Shown: positions 20,801 to 32,065 of the stretch, one piece after another
Position numbering within the stretch: position 1 is the stretch's first letter
How the letters are laid out: every line of letters starts with the position of its first letter
Source of the DNA: Lysobacterales bacterium
Lineage (GTDB): Bacteria > Pseudomonadota > Gammaproteobacteria > Xanthomonadales > Rhodanobacteraceae
Assembly (NCBI GenBank): GCA_017305135.1
Contig: JAFKNA010000014.1
Location: 46,447 to 110,446 of the forward strand
Direction: 5' to 3'
Length of the DNA stretch: 64,000 nt
Made by a program: the position numbers and the translations under genes
Notes under the pieces: generated by a model
What the model was told of the DNA's origin: nothing
What the model saw: only the letters and a program-made list of their open reading frames with translations
The model's database searches: none

Positions 20801-23800
20801 GAGCACGGCGGCGACGAACTCGCCGACGCTGTGCCCGATGAGCGCCGCCGGGGTGATTCCCATCGCGATCCACAGGCGCGCCAGCGCGTACTCGATGGCG
20901 AAGGTCGCCGGCTGGGTCAGCGCGGTCTCGCCGAGCGCCGTGGCGTCGTCGAAGAACAGGCGCTCGCGCAGGTCGTGGCCGAGCTCCTCGGCCAGGTGCT
21001 CCGCGCAGGCGTCCAGCGCCTCGCGGAATACCGGCTCGCTGGCGTGGAGACTCCGGCCCATGCCGGCGTACTGCGCGCCCTGGCCCGGGAACATGAAGGC
21101 GACCGGCGCGCCCGGCAGCGTGCGGATCGCCGACGCCGGCCGGCGCAGGCGCTCGATGGCTTCAGCGATGTCCGCCGCCACCACCGCGCTGCGCTGCGCG
21201 AAGGCCTTGCGTCCCTTCGCCAGCGTCCAGGCGACGTCGGCAAGGTTGCTGTCGGGGTGGGCCGCGAGGTGCCCGGCCAGGTGCTGGCGCGCGGCGGCGA
21301 GTGCCGCCTCGGTGCGCGCCGACAGCGGCAGGATCTGCGGCCCGCTGGCCGGTTCCGATGGCGGGCGCGGCGGCGCTTCCTCCAGGATCACGTGCGCGTT
21401 GGTGCCGCCGACGCCGAACGAGCTGACGCCGGCGCGGAGCGGCTGGCCGTCCTGCGCATGCCAGTCGCCAAGTTCGCGCTGCGGCACGAAGGGCGAATGG
21501 GCGAAGTCGATGACCGGATTGGTGGCATCGAGGTGGAGGCTCGGCGGCAGGCGACGCGTGGTGAGCGCCAGCGCGGTCTTGATGACCCCGGCCGCGCCCG
21601 CGGCGATCACGCTGTGGCCGATGTTGCTCTTGACCGAACCGATGGCGCAGAAGCCCGTATCGGCGGTGTCGCGGCGGAAGGCGCTGGTGAGGCCCTCGAT
21701 CTCGATCGGATCGCCGAGCGGCGTGGCGGTGCCATGCGCCTCGACGTAGGAGATCGAGCGCGCGTCGACGCCGGCGTCGTCCAGCGCCATGCGGATCACC
21801 GCCGCCTGGCCGGCGCTGCTTGGCGCGGTGAAGCTGGCCTTGTCGCCGCCGTCGTTGTTGACCGCGCCGCCGCGGATCAGCGCATGCACCGGATCGCCAT
21901 CGGCCAGTGCGTCGGAAAGGCGCTTCAGCAGCACGCAGGCGGCGCCGTCGCTGAACACGGTGCCCTGCGCGTTGGCGGCGAAGCTGCGGGTATGGCCGTC
22001 CGGGGACAGCATGCCGCCGTCCTGGTGGAGATAGCCGCTGGCCGGCGGGCAGGTGATGGCGACGCCGCCGGCCAGCGCCATCCGGCAATGCCCGGCGCGC
22101 AGCGCCTGCATGGCCTGGCAGATCGCCACCAGCGAGGTCGAGCAGGCGGTGTGCACGCTGATTGCCGGCCCGGTGAGGTTGAGCTTGTGCGCGGTGCGGG
22201 TGGCGATGTAGTCCTTCTCGTTGCCGAGCATGACCTGGAACGCGCCGAGCCGATCGACGAGGTCCGGACGGCGACTCACCAGGCGCTGGAAATAGCTGGC
22301 GTTGTACATGCCGGCGAACACGCCGACCGGCGCCTCGTGGCGGTCGGGCACGTGGCCGGCGCGCTCCAGGCACTCCCAGGCGAGTTCCAGGAAGACGCGC
22401 TGCTGCGGGTCGATCAGGTCCGCTTCGCGCGGGGTGATGCCGAAGAAGCCCGCATCGAAGCCGGCGGGATCGTCGAGCACGCCGCGGGCGCGCACGTAAT
22501 CGGGGTCGTCGCGCTCGGCGGCGGGCACCAGCGGATCGATCTCCGCCGCCTCGAAGAAGCGGATCGACTCGCGCCCGGCGCACAGGTTGTCCCAGAAGGT
22601 CTCCACGTCCGCCGCGCCGGGAAAGCGCCCGGCCATGGCGATGATGGCGATGGGTTCGCCATGGTCGGCCGATTGCGCCGAAGCCATGCGGGCGGTCTCG
22701 CTGCGCCGCTCGCCCGCGGCGAGTGCGGCGAGCGCGGCCACTGTCGGCGTGGCGAAGAAACCGGCCACCGACACCGCCGCGCCGGCGTCGATCATGGCCA
22801 GCGCCTTCACCGCCAGCAGCGAGTCGCCACCGAGCTCGAAGAAGTTGTCATGGCGCCCGACCGGCTCGGCGCCGGTGAGGTCGGCGAAGATGTCCGCGAT
22901 GCGCCGTTCCGCGGCGCCGCGTGGCGGCGCGTAGGCGATCGCCAGCGGTGGCCGCTGCCGCACGGGTGCCGGCAGGGTGCGGCGGTCGAGCTTGCCGTTG
23001 GCCGTCACCGGCAGCGCGTCCAACGCGACGTACAGGGCCGGCACCATGAATTCGGGCAGGCGGCGGCCGAGCATGGCGCGCAGCGCCGCCGGCTCGACCG
23101 GTGCCGCCGCGACGTAGTAGGCGACTAGGCGCCTGCGCCCGGGCTGGTCCTCGCGCGCGATGACGGCGGCGCTCTGCACGGCCGGATGGCGCTGCAGGGC
23201 CGCCTCGACCTCGCCGGTCTCGATGCGGAAACCGCGGATCTTCACCTGCCCGTCGGCGCGGCCGACGAATTCGACTACGCCGTCCTCGCGCCAGCGCACC
23301 TGGTCGCCGGTGCGGTAGAGGCGCGCGCCGGGCGGGCCGAAGGGATCGGGCACGAAACGCCCGGCGGTGAGCTCCGGCCGGCCGAGATAGCCGAGTGCGA
23401 CGCCATCGCCGCCGATGTGGAGTTCGCCGAGCACGCCGGGCGGCACCGGCTCGCCGCGCGCATTCAGCACGTACAGGGTGGTGTTGGCGATGGGCCGGCC
23501 GATCGGCACCGAAGCCACGTCCGCGGCGAGATCATGCGGAATCGGCCAGGTCGCGGCGAAGGTGGTGCATTCGGTCGGGCCGTAGCCGTTGATGAGGGTG
23601 GTGCCGGGGAGCGCCGCCAGCGCCTTGCGCACGTGCGCGACCGACAGCGCCTCGCCGCCGGTGAGGAGCTGGCCGAGGCCGGCGAGGCGCGCCGGGTCTT
23701 CGTCGACGATGGCGTTGAAGAGCGCGGCGGTGAGCCACGCGATCTGCACGCCGTGGCGGGCGATGGTGGCGGCGAGGCCGGCGCCGGTCGGGATGCGCTC

Positions 23801-25045
23801 GTCGTGGACGACCACCGTGCCGCCGTTCAGCAGCGCGCCCCAGATCTCGAAGGTGGAGGCGTCGAAGCCGAGCGGCGCCGCGTGCAGCACGCGTGGCGCG
23901 TTACCGAAGTCGACGTAGCCGGGCTCGCGCACCAGGCGGATGATGGCGCGGTGCGGCACGACCACGCCCTTGGGCGTGCCGGTCGAGCCGGATGTGTACA
24001 TGACGTAGGCGGGGGCGGCGCCGTCGGCGGACGGGAACGCCGCAGTGGCCGGCGCTGCGGCTTCCAGGTCCTCGATCGCGGCCAGGCTGCCCGCGGCGAT
24101 GCCGCAATCCTCGCCGGCCCGCGCGATCACCAGGTGTGCGCCGGCATCGGCGAGCATGAAGGCGAGGCGTTCGGGTGGCTGGTGGCGGTCGAGCGGCAGG
24201 TAGGCGCCGCCGGCGATGAGGATGCCGAGCAGAGCAACCAGCGCTTCGGGCGAGCGATCGAGCAGCAGTCCGACCGGCTGGCCGGGCTGGAGGCCGCGCG
24301 CGGCCAGGGCGGCGGCCACGCCGGTGGCGCGCGCGGCCAGCTCCGCGTAGGACACGCGGGCCTCGCCGGCCACGACCGCGACCCGATCGGGCCAGCGCCG
24401 CGCGACCGCCGCGAACAGGCCGTGCACATAGTCGGCCGGATCGCGCGTCACGGCGGTCGCATTCCAGTCCTGCAGCAGGCGTCGGCGCATGGCGGGCGCG
24501 AGCGCCTGCACGGCTTCGATCCGCGCCCCGGTGGCGAGGCCATGCAGGATGCTGGCGAGCGCTTCGGCGAGCACCCGCAGGGCAGGCGCATCGCCGGCCA
24601 GGCTTGCCGCGCCGTGCAGGCGATCACCGTCGAGCCGCCACTGGAATCGCGCTGGCGCTTCGTGCGCCGCGGGCGATCCGCCGTCGGCCCAGGTGCCGGC
24701 GGCGCTGACTTCCGTGCCGGACGGCTGCGGCGGACGGCGCAGCCAGCTGTCGAGATCCCCGGTCGGCGGAATGGCGAAGCGGCCGGCACCGGCGACGCAG
24801 CTCTCTGGATTTCCGGTCAGGCGTGCATCGAGCAGGGCCAGCGCGGCGCCGAGGACCTGCTCGCGACGGATGCCGATGGCGTCGGCGCGGGCGGCGAGCG
24901 CGGCCCGCGTCCCAGCGGCGAGGTCGAGCACCAGGGCGTCTTCGCCGATGGCGGTGCCGTGGGGACGCGGCAGCACCTCCGCCAGGGTGGCGGTGGAGTG
25001 CAGGTGTTCGGCGTCGGGGTGCTGCGGGGTCATGCGGGTCTCCAT
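17798..25045 (-). CDS. Hybrid NRPS-PKS megasynthase with aminotransferase: (C remnant)-A-PCP-KS-AT-ACP-AMT
   Basis: This is a 2415-residue enzyme. Residues 1-195 look like the C-terminal lobe of a condensation domain without HHxxxDG. A domain 205-695 ([11 protein letters not shown]; pocket code DAFWLGGTFK, a valine signature). PCP S742. KS 797-1222 with C968, H1104, H1144. AT 1315-1610 with GHSVGEF (S1406) and HAFH (1502-1505), the malonyl-selective motif. ACP S1743. Ala/Pro-rich linker 1785-1895. Class III PLP aminotransferase 1900-2370 with FDEVVTGF and K2202 in SYGKVVGGG. The layout resembles the iturin/mycosubtilin and microcystin KS-AT-ACP-AMT modules but with valine loading. Predicted intermediate: 3,4-diamino-5-methylhexanoyl-ACP (inference). 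No KR or DH is present. Confidence 0.95.
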   Translation of the reverse strand: METRMTPQHPDAEHLHSTATLAEVLPRPHGTAIGEDALVLDLAAGTRAALAARADAIGIRREQVLGAALALLDARLTGNPESCVAGAGRFAIPPTGDLDSWLRRPPQPSGTEVSAAGTWADGGSPAAHEAPARFQWRLDGDRLHGAASLAGDAPALRVLAEALASILHGLATGARIEAVQALAPAMRRRLLQDWNATAVTRDPADYVHGLFAAVARRWPDRVAVVAGEARVSYAELAARATGVAAALAARGLQPGQPVGLLLDRSPEALVALLGILIAGGAYLPLDRHQPPERLAFMLADAGAHLVIARAGEDCGIAAGSLAAIEDLEAAAPATAAFPSADGAAPAYVMYTSGSTGTPKGVVVPHRAIIRLVREPGYVDFGNAPRVLHAAPLGFDASTFEIWGALLNGGTVVVHDERIPTGAGLAATIARHGVQIAWLTAALFNAIVDEDPARLAGLGQLLTGGEALSVAHVRKALAALPGTTLINGYGPTECTTFAATWPIPHDLAADVASVPIGRPIANTTLYVLNARGEPVPPGVLGELHIGGDGVALGYLGRPELTAGRFVPDPFGPPGARLYRTGDQVRWREDGVVEFVGRADGQVKIRGFRIETGEVEAALQRHPAVQSAAVIAREDQPGRRRLVAYYVAAAPVEPAALRAMLGRRLPEFMVPALYVALDALPVTANGKLDRRTLPAPVRQRPPLAIAYAPPRGAAERRIADIFADLTGAEPVGRHDNFFELGGDSLLAVKALAMIDAGAAVSVAGFFATPTVAALAALAAGERRSETARMASAQSADHGEPIAIIAMAGRFPGAADVETFWDNLCAGRESIRFFEAAEIDPLVPAAERDDPDYVRARGVLDDPAGFDAGFFGITPREADLIDPQQRVFLELAWECLERAGHVPDRHEAPVGVFAGMYNASYFQRLVSRRPDLVDRLGAFQVMLGNEKDYIATRTAHKLNLTGPAISVHTACSTSLVAICQAMQALRAGHCRMALAGGVAITCPPASGYLHQDGGMLSPDGHTRSFAANAQGTVFSDGAACVLLKRLSDALADGDPVHALIRGGAVNNDGGDKASFTAPSSAGQAAVIRMALDDAGVDARSISYVEAHGTATPLGDPIEIEGLTSAFRRDTADTGFCAIGSVKSNIGHSVIAAGAAGVIKTALALTTRRLPPSLHLDATNPVIDFAHSPFVPQRELGDWHAQDGQPLRAGVSSFGVGGTNAHVILEEAPPRPPSEPASGPQILPLSARTEAALAAARQHLAGHLAAHPDSNLADVAWTLAKGRKAFAQRSAVVAADIAEAIERLRRPASAIRTLPGAPVAFMFPGQGAQYAGMGRSLHASEPVFREALDACAEHLAEELGHDLRERLFFDDATALGETALTQPATFAIEYALARLWIAMGITPAALIGHSVGEFVAAVLAGVMSLQDGARLVARRGRLMQAQPVGAMLSVRMDAAALAARLPGTLVIAADNATNASVVSGEVAAIETFRIALEGNGIACRLLRTSHAFHSPLMEGAVAPFRAEVAGIALRTPAIPIISTRTGALLGADAACSPDYWAGQLRAPVRFAPALATLLGMDGDLVLLECGPRATLARLARQNPARPRAAIASLADTPEGEPRALREAAAALWCAGADVDPACFDRRQQRHRLRLPTYPFEHERHWIDVAATPPAAAPVAVPESAMPTTAEPTATVFAAPAAPVEPAPAVPMDGARQARILARLRALVDDVAGVDTDGAAGDATFVELGLDSLALTQLALQASRAFGLKLSFRQLMEDLSSLERLAMHIDHNLPPEPAVPPPAIAPAPPMPAPAAAAPAAAPVAAAPAGGLVQAVIAQQMVLMQQQLALLGGAAAAPPMLAAVPAAPAVNPPVQAAATVPAPTAASTSGTPAPAPATATAASDEEAALAHTRYDVNKAFGAIARIHSARSGTSERERVRLEAFMRRYIARTRKSKEYTEAHRARLADPRVVNGFRPQLKEIIYQIVIERSKGAHLWDLDGNRYVDALNGFGMNLFGWQPDFVLDAVRRQLDLGYEIGPQHPLAGEVADLVCELTGFDRAALCNTGSEAVMGTVRIARTVTGRETLVIFAGSYHGIFDEVIVRGTKKLRSVPAAPGILRNTAEHVLVLEYGAPESLDIIRQHAGEIAAVLVEPVQSRRPDLVPREFVQELRRITRESGALLVFDEVVTGFRSHPRGAQHVYGVDADLASYGKVVGGGMPIGVIAGRREYMDALDGGGWEYGDDSVPTVGVTYFAGTFVRHPLALAAAHAVLEHLRREGPALQERLNARTSAFAEELTGIAREAGAPVAITHFASLWRIGFTEEHPLQDLLFAMMRSRGVHILDHFPCFFTTAHVEADYATIARAFRESLAEMQEAGFVPRKAAAAAFDASHPPLPEARLGRDPDGRPAWFVPNADAPGKYRRIDA

Positions 25046-25219
25046 CGCGAAGGAAGGAGTGGCGTTCCCCCGGATGGGGTCGCGTCGCAGGAGGTGGCGG
25101 ACCTGGCGCGCTCACGCGCAGGCGCGGGTCACCGGGGACCGATCACGGCCCCGCCCGCGGGACGTGCCGCAGGTCATGCGGCGCGCGTCCGGAATCCCAG
25201 GTGGGCCGCGGGTGCATCG

Positions 25220-26122
25220 CTATTCGACCGCCGCGTAGCGCGAGCCGTCGACATCGGCATGGCCGCCGATCCAGTGTTCGACGCGCATTGCAGCCTGCGC
25301 GCCCAACGACACGGCGGCGTCGAACGCGGGTTGCCGGCCGATGTCGGGCAGGCCGACGTGGAAGTGTCGCGCGCGCTCGCGCACGACATGCTGGCGCGCC
25401 CGGGTGCGCGAGGCGTCGGTGTTGTAGCTGACGCTCATCGCCAGCGAGGGTTCGTCGCCCATCTCGACCATGTGCGGGCTGGTCAGGGGCATGTACACGC
25501 CCATGTCCGGCTCCAGCACGATGCGCTGGGCGCGCTCGCGCAGTTCCTCGTGCCAGTGCACCTGGTCGAGCCTGTGGCAATCGAGGAAATGACCGCGTGC
25601 GCCATCGTCAACAGCGATCCGGTCGTCCGGTGGCCATACATAGACCGTCTTGGTGCCCTGCATCTGCAGCAGCAGTACGTGGTTGCGGTCGATGTGGAAG
25701 GGCGTCACGGTGCGCGGCGATGAGAAGAAGATCCAGCCGGCGCGATAACACATGCCCGGGTCGACCTGGCTCAGGTCCGGCTCGATGCCGTCGAGGATCT
25801 CGTCCACCAGCCCGCGGTACACCGGGTCGCCCTGCACGTGGCGCAGCAGCATCCAGGCGTTGACGTCGCGGATGTTGCGGAGGGTGTTCGCGGTGTCGTG
25901 GCGGTTGGGGTGCGTGAGTGCCACGCTGTTGAAATTGGCGTTGGCGCGCGCGGCGCCGGAAAAGGAAAAGGTCTGATCGCGATGGTCGAGGCGCTCGGCG
26001 AGCTGGGCCAGGGAACCCATCTGCAGCAGGGGGTGGCGGGCGTAATCGTGCCGGACGGTGGTGATGCGCCATGGATCGAAGCTGATCCAGTCAACGTCGA
26101 TATGGCAGGGCGGGGCGTACAT
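25220..26122 (-). CDS. Cupin-like (JmjC/Cupin_8 type) Fe(II)/2-oxoglutarate-dependent hydroxylase, copy A
   Basis: This 300-residue protein carries the double-stranded beta-helix iron triad: HID at residues 143-145 in TPFHIDRNHVLLLQMQG and the distal H217 in LTSPHMVEMGD. These, with the following KTVYVWPP strand, fit JmjC/Cupin_8 oxygenases, which hydroxylate amino-acid side chains in proteins or carrier-bound peptides. It lies 174 bp upstream of the megasynthase gene on the same strand, so it may be the first gene of the biosynthetic operon, and it is divergent from a lipoprotein gene. A paralogue is at 27318-28241 (shared MCYRAGWIF and TSPHMVE). Substrate unknown. Confidence 0.82.
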   Translation of the reverse strand: MYAPPCHIDVDWISFDPWRITTVRHDYARHPLLQMGSLAQLAERLDHRDQTFSFSGAARANANFNSVALTHPNRHDTANTLRNIRDVNAWMLLRHVQGDPVYRGLVDEILDGIEPDLSQVDPGMCYRAGWIFFSSPRTVTPFHIDRNHVLLLQMQGTKTVYVWPPDDRIAVDDGARGHFLDCHRLDQVHWHEELRERAQRIVLEPDMGVYMPLTSPHMVEMGDEPSLAMSVSYNTDASRTRARQHVVRERARHFHVGLPDIGRQPAFDAAVSLGAQAAMRVEHWIGGHADVDGSRYAAVE

Positions 26123-26415
26123 GTGTGTGGCCTGCTGTGAACTCCGCTGGTGGAAATGTGCTCCGCATCACGGTTGCGCACAGCATAAGCTGGTAGGTCT
26201 GAAGTTCGGCTGTCGCGGCACAGTGTGCGCCTGCAGGCACAGCCGCACCAGCCCCGCCGCGCGATCCCCGCACGCGCGTTCACGCGCCGTTTTCGGAACG
26301 CGGAGTAGTCAGGCTGCGGGCGCGTGTCCGACACGCGCGCGGTCCGGAAGGAAAAATCCCGGGACGACTTCTCCGTTGCCGGAACGCCCTGCGCAATCCC
26401 GGCACTATCTGGAGT

Positions 26416-27294
26416 GTGGCCCAGCCGGCTGCCGCTCCGAGGATCACCATCTTGCATCAGTGGCGCCTCGTCCGATCGCGTGCCTGCCTGGGCCCGCTCG
26501 CAGTGGTGCTGCTGGCGACCGTGTCCGGCTGCGACGCGCCGCCCCGGCCTTCCGGCGCGGTCTGGCCCGGGCACCGCTACGAGCATGCCGTCAGCCGTCC
26601 GGCCTCGATGTCCGCCGGGCCGACGCTGGGATCGCACGCGCTGGTCGCCCAGGAGCAGGACTTTGGCAGCTCGCCGGCTCGCACGCCGCCCATCGACACG
26701 CTCGCCAGCGGCAGCTGGTTCCTGCTGTTCCATGGTGGCTACGCGGCCAATGCCGCCGCGCCCAGCGACAACTTCGGCAATGCCTGGGACGCGCTCGGCG
26801 CGCCGGTGGCGTACCAGGGCTACGACGGCACCTATGACGTCAAGGCCTGGCTGGCGCGCAGCGGGCGTGGCGGCGCGGGCCAGGTCGTGTCATTGCCCAA
26901 GGTGGGCGTCCCGGCCGGGGAACTGACCATGCCGTTCCTGGAACTCCGCCACGTCACGCGGCTGGCCGACATGGCGCAGACCTATGCGCGGGCCGCCCCG
27001 CTGGTTGAAAGTGGCGAGGTCGTCACCGACGGGCCGGCGCTGCTGATCGCCCTCTGGTGGGGCGATGGCTACGTGCTGGACAACCACGCCGATCCCGAAG
27101 ACGGGTTCGAGCCCGTGGAAAGCGTGCTCGCGCTGCCACCGAACAGCGCGGTGCAGTGCGTGGTCGCCTGGCGTCGCGTCGATCGCGCCGGGCGCTGGCG
27201 GGTGGGCTGGAAGCAGCGGCCGAAGCAGGGCGCCGTGCTGTGGTTGCTGGCGTTTGCCGGCGATGCGCAGGCCGGTGCGGGGGCGCCACGCTGA
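26416..27294 (+). CDS. Exported lipoprotein with beta-sandwich-like domain, cassette copy A
   Basis: This 292-residue protein has an N-terminal hydrophobic segment ending in the lipobox LATVSGC (acylated Cys about residue 39), so it should be membrane anchored. The mature part (from PTLGSHALVAQEQDFG) is rich in beta-strands and ends with VQCVVAWRRVDRAGRWRVGW...GAVLWLLAF, reminiscent of jelly-roll/beta-sandwich exported proteins. I do not recognise a named family. It is paralogous to the protein at 28374-29216, sharing for example NAWxxLGAPVxYxGYDG. It is divergent from hydroxylase A with a 293-bp gap that must hold both promoters; no clear -35/-10 pair was recognised there. The exact start is uncertain. 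Confidence 0.7.
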   Translation: MAQPAAAPRITILHQWRLVRSRACLGPLAVVLLATVSGCDAPPRPSGAVWPGHRYEHAVSRPASMSAGPTLGSHALVAQEQDFGSSPARTPPIDTLASGSWFLLFHGGYAANAAAPSDNFGNAWDALGAPVAYQGYDGTYDVKAWLARSGRGGAGQVVSLPKVGVPAGELTMPFLELRHVTRLADMAQTYARAAPLVESGEVVTDGPALLIALWWGDGYVLDNHADPEDGFEPVESVLALPPNSAVQCVVAWRRVDRAGRWRVGWKQRPKQGAVLWLLAFAGDAQAGAGAPR

Positions 27295-27317
27295 TGCGCG
27301 CGACACGCCGCCGCGGG

Positions 27318-28241
27318 TCAGCTCACGTCGGCCAGGGCATAGGGCGCGTCGTCGGGATGGATCGAGCGTCCGGCGAGGCGGTGCGCGGCGCGCCGCGCGC
27401 GGGCAAGGCCCCGGTGGATGCCGAACACGAGGGCATCGACATGCGGCTGCGCGCCAACCGCCGGCAGCCCGATGCCCCAATGGCGCAGGCGCTCGTGGGC
27501 GCTGTGAAGGATGCTGTCGCGGCGCGTGGCGCGCGTGTAATAGGTGAAGCTGATGGTGACCGACGGCCCGTCGCCGTTCTCGACCATGTGCGGGCTGGTC
27601 GAGGGCATGTAGGCGCCGTCGCCGGGCCGCAGGTGGAAAACCTGCGCGCGCTCGCGCAGTTCGTCGTGCCAGACCAGCAGGTCCCGCGCGTGGCTGGCGT
27701 GGAAGCGGTCGCGCGCGCGTTCGCTCGCCGCCTCGACGTCGCGGTGGTCCCACACGTACAGGGTCTTGCGTCCGTGCACCTGCAGGATGAAGTTGTGTTC
27801 CTTGTCGAAGTGGAACGGCGTGACCGCGCGCGGCGAGGTGACGAAGATCCAGCCGGCGCGGTAGCACATGCCCGGATCGACGCGTTCCACGCCTGGCCTG
27901 AGTCCGTCCAGCACCTCGTCGACGAGATTGCGGTAGGTCGCATCCGTCTGCACGTTCAGCAGCGACATCCAGGCGCGCGCATTGCCGATGTCGCGCAGCG
28001 TCTCGGCCGCGGATCTGCGGTTGGGATGCAGGCGCGGTGCCGTGTTGAAGGGCGTCCCCGGCGCGGCGGCGTCGCTGTGCGTGCGCACGCGCCCGGCGTC
28101 CTCGAGCCGCTGGCCGAGGGCGACCAGCTCGTCGGGCTGGAGCAGGGCGTGCCCGCCCAGGGAGTGCTGCACGGACTGGATGCGCCACGGATCGAAGCGG
28201 CTCCAGTCGACGTCGACCAACGCGCAGCCCGTGTTGCCCAT
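27318..28241 (-). CDS. Cupin-like (JmjC/Cupin_8 type) Fe(II)/2-oxoglutarate-dependent hydroxylase, copy B
   Basis: This 307-residue paralogue of the hydroxylase at 25220-26122 has the iron triad intact: HFD at 144-146 in TPFHFDKEHNFILQVHG and H218 in STSPHMVENGD. Both copies share a DWxxFDPWRI N-terminus and VDPGMCYRAGWIF. The start at 28241 is set by MGNTGCALVDVDW; the longer open frame runs back through the divergent neighbour and is rejected. It ends 23 bp from the end of the convergent lipoprotein gene and is divergent from the second exported protein, so the two-gene unit is duplicated. A substrate in the partner protein or in the NRPS product is possible. Confidence 0.82.
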   Translation of the reverse strand: MGNTGCALVDVDWSRFDPWRIQSVQHSLGGHALLQPDELVALGQRLEDAGRVRTHSDAAAPGTPFNTAPRLHPNRRSAAETLRDIGNARAWMSLLNVQTDATYRNLVDEVLDGLRPGVERVDPGMCYRAGWIFVTSPRAVTPFHFDKEHNFILQVHGRKTLYVWDHRDVEAASERARDRFHASHARDLLVWHDELRERAQVFHLRPGDGAYMPSTSPHMVENGDGPSVTISFTYYTRATRRDSILHSAHERLRHWGIGLPAVGAQPHVDALVFGIHRGLARARRAAHRLAGRSIHPDDAPYALADVS

Positions 28242-28373
28242 GAGGTTTCCCCTGGTACTCCGTGCCGCAGTGTCGCGCGATCGGAACGCGGCAACAAGTG
28301 CGGGCGCCGCGCTGGCCACGATCCTCCCGGGATGGCCGAACCCGTCCCCTTTTCTCCAGCGGAGGATTTCTCC

Positions 28374-29216
28374 ATGAGTATTGCAATGCCAGGCGCGCCG
28401 GCGGGTCGATGGACGCGGCGCCCCGTTCCACTGGCGAGCGCGCTGTTCGCCGCGGCCGTGTGTTTCGCATCCATCCCGGCAACGCGGGCCGCCGAGGCGA
28501 TGTCCGCAGCCGGCGAAGTGCCGGCGGCCGCTGCACCCACCCTCGGCGCGCACACGCTGCTCGGGCAGGAGGACGGCTACGGCGCCAACCCGGCGGTCAC
28601 CGCGCCGATCGACACCCAGGCGAGCGGCAGCTCCTTCCTGGTGTTCAACGCCGGCCACGCGTCCAATACCGATCCGCCGACCGACAACAAGGGCAACGCC
28701 TGGTCGCCGCTCGGCGCGCCGGTGGTCTATCACGGCTACGACGGCGCCTACGACCTCAAGGCCTACACGGCGCTGGGCGGGCATGGCGGCGCCGGCCACG
28801 TGGTCAGCATCGTCAAGAACGGCAACAGCAGCGGCGAGCTGACGCTGCCCTTCATCGAGGTCCGCAATGCCGCGGTGATTGCCGACAGCGCAGAGGTCTA
28901 CGCCGACGCGGCGCCGCAGGTGAGCAGCGGCAGCGTGACCACCACCGGCCCGGCGGTGCTGGTCGCCCTGTGGTGGGGCGATGGCTTCTACCTGCAGCAG
29001 ACCGCGGTGCCGGACAACGGCTTCACCGTGGCCGATGAGTTCCTCGACCTGCCGCCTAACAGTGCCGTGCAATGCGTCGTCGCCTACCGCCAGGTGGCCG
29101 CGGCCGGTACCTGGCGGGTGAGCTGGACGCAGGCGCCAGCGCAAGGCGCGATCCTGTGGCTGATCGCGCTGCAGGCGCAGGGCGGCGACGGGATCTTCGC
29201 CAACGGCTTCGAATAG
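28374..29216 (+). CDS. Secreted beta-sandwich-like protein with C-terminal IFANGFE tail, cassette copy B
   Basis: This 280-residue protein has a standard signal peptide (PLASALFAAAVCFASIPATRA, cleavage about residue 39) and no lipobox, so unlike its paralogue at 26416-27294 it should be soluble or surface exposed. Conserved stretches with the paralogue include PTLGxHxLxxQE, GNAWxxLGAPVxYxGYDG and LPPNSAVQCVVAxR. The C-terminus adds GDGIFANGFE, a tail absent from the lipoprotein copy. A purine-rich GGAGGA lies at 28361-28366 before the ATG. It is divergent from hydroxylase B across 132 bp. Function unknown; a modified exported substrate of the hydroxylase is a working hypothesis. Confidence 0.72.
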   Translation: MSIAMPGAPAGRWTRRPVPLASALFAAAVCFASIPATRAAEAMSAAGEVPAAAAPTLGAHTLLGQEDGYGANPAVTAPIDTQASGSSFLVFNAGHASNTDPPTDNKGNAWSPLGAPVVYHGYDGAYDLKAYTALGGHGGAGHVVSIVKNGNSSGELTLPFIEVRNAAVIADSAEVYADAAPQVSSGSVTTTGPAVLVALWWGDGFYLQQTAVPDNGFTVADEFLDLPPNSAVQCVVAYRQVAAAGTWRVSWTQAPAQGAILWLIALQAQGGDGIFANGFE

Positions 29217-29237
29217 CCGCCGTCACCGCCGCGCGCG

Positions 29238-30527
<1,290 letters not shown>

Positions 30528-30568
30528 GGTGGTGTGTCCGGGAAGGATGGCTCCGCGAGGGATTCCGA

Positions 30569-31936
30569 TCAGCGCTTGCGCGGGCGTGTCCAGCCGGGAA
30601 CGGTGCGCTGGCGGGCGCGGCCCACGGTCAGCTCGCCGGCCGGCGCCTCGCCGGAGATCACCGAGCCGGCACCGATGGTGGCGCCCTCGCCGAGCTGCAC
30701 CGGCGCCACCAGCGAGGTGTTGGAGCCGACAAAGACGTCGTCGCCGATCATGGTGCGGTTCTTGTTGGCGCCGTCGTAATTGCAGGTGATGGTGCCGGCG
30801 CCGATGTTGACCCCGGCGCCGATCTCGGCATCGCCGATGTAGCTGAGGTGGTTGGCCTTGCTGCCGGACCCGAGCCGCGCCTGCTTGGTCTCCACGAAGC
30901 TGCCGACGTGCACGTCGGCGGCGAGTTCCGTGCCGGGGCGCAGGCGCGCGAAGGGGCCGATGTGGCAGGGGCCGTGCGTGACCACCCCGTCGAGGTTGCA
31001 GTGCGAGTGCACCACCGTGCCGGCGGCAAGCGTGGAATTGCGGATGCGGCAGAACGGCCCGATGCGCACCTCGTCGCCGAGTTCGACCAGCCCTTCGAGG
31101 ATCACGTCGATGTCGATCTCGACGTCGCGGCCGACGCTCACCTCGCCGCGCGCATCGAAGCGCACCGGATCGACGAAACGCACCCCGGCGGCGGCGAGGC
31201 GCGTCGCCGAGCGGCGCTGGTACATGCGCTCGAGGGCGGCCAGTTGCCAGGGATCGTTGGCGCCGAACACCTCCTGCGGATCGGTGCACAGCCGCGCGTC
31301 GGCGGGATGACCCTCGTCGGCGGCGGCGGCGAAGACGTCGGTCAGGTAGTACTCGCCCTGCGCGTTGGCATCGCGCAGGTTGTCGACCCAGCCACGCAGG
31401 CGCGCCGCGTCGGCGACCAGGATGCCGCTGTTGACGCAGGTGATGGCGCGCTGCTCGGGCGTGCAATCGCGCTCCTCGACGATGCCGCGGATGCGCCCGA
31501 TGCCATCGCGGAGCACGCGCCCGTAGCCGTGGGGATTCTCGAGCTGGGTCACCAGCGCGGCCAGCGGCGCCTCGGTGGCGAGGAGCTTTTGCAGCGTCTC
31601 GGCGTGGATCAGCGGCACGTCGCCATAGAGCACCAGCACGCGCGCGCCATCGGGAACCTGCGGCAGCGCCAGCATCACCGCGTGGCCAGTGCCGCGCTGC
31701 TGCGGCTGGTGCACCCAGCCGATGTCGCCGAGGTCGGTCAGCGCCGCCCGCACCTCCTCGCCGCGGTGGCCGTGGACGAGGTGGATGCGCGCCGGCTGCA
31801 GGCTGCGCGCGGTATCCAGGACGTGGGCCAGCATCGGTCGCCCGGCCAGTGGCATCAGCACCTTCGGGCGCGCGGATTTCATGCGCTTGCCCTCGCCGGC
31901 TGCGAGCACGATGACATGCAATGGAACCACGCCCAC
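30569..31936 (-). CDS. glmU: Bifunctional GlcNAc-1-P uridyltransferase / GlcN-1-P acetyltransferase
   Basis: This approximately 455-residue cytoplasmic enzyme makes UDP-GlcNAc for peptidoglycan, LPS and, here, probably exopolysaccharide. The N-terminal uridyltransferase shows [11 protein letters not shown] and VLYGDVPL. The C-terminal left-handed beta-helix acetyltransferase shows many hexapeptide repeats, with [14 protein letters not shown] and [14 protein letters not shown]. Start choice: four in-frame GTG codons follow one another (31942, 31936, 31930, 31927); GGAGG lies 5 bases before the one at 31936, which is preferred. In many gammaproteobacteria glmU follows atpC directly; here two genes lie between. 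Confidence 0.95.
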   Translation of the reverse strand: MGVVPLHVIVLAAGEGKRMKSARPKVLMPLAGRPMLAHVLDTARSLQPARIHLVHGHRGEEVRAALTDLGDIGWVHQPQQRGTGHAVMLALPQVPDGARVLVLYGDVPLIHAETLQKLLATEAPLAALVTQLENPHGYGRVLRDGIGRIRGIVEERDCTPEQRAITCVNSGILVADAARLRGWVDNLRDANAQGEYYLTDVFAAAADEGHPADARLCTDPQEVFGANDPWQLAALERMYQRRSATRLAAAGVRFVDPVRFDARGEVSVGRDVEIDIDVILEGLVELGDEVRIGPFCRIRNSTLAAGTVVHSHCNLDGVVTHGPCHIGPFARLRPGTELAADVHVGSFVETKQARLGSGSKANHLSYIGDAEIGAGVNIGAGTITCNYDGANKNRTMIGDDVFVGSNTSLVAPVQLGEGATIGAGSVISGEAPAGELTVGRARQRTVPGWTRPRKR

Positions 31937-32065
31937 GCCCACCTCCAGTTCGCCCCGCCGGCGCCGATTCTAGCAGGGCGCGTCCGCGCTCGATGTGGCC
32001 AGGGTGCGTCCTTGTTAAGCTGGCGCCCGAAGTGCCCCGGTGCGGTGGCGCAACGGGTCCGATGC

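Noticed and set aside
17903-23128. 1741-codon open frame on the plus strand
   Set aside because: It is antisense to the hybrid PKS/NRPS gene, which has complete domain and active-site evidence; the antisense translation has none.
26123-26415. Possible CRP-type half-sites in the hydroxylase/lipoprotein gap
   Set aside because: TGTGA half-sites are present but no correctly spaced second half was found.
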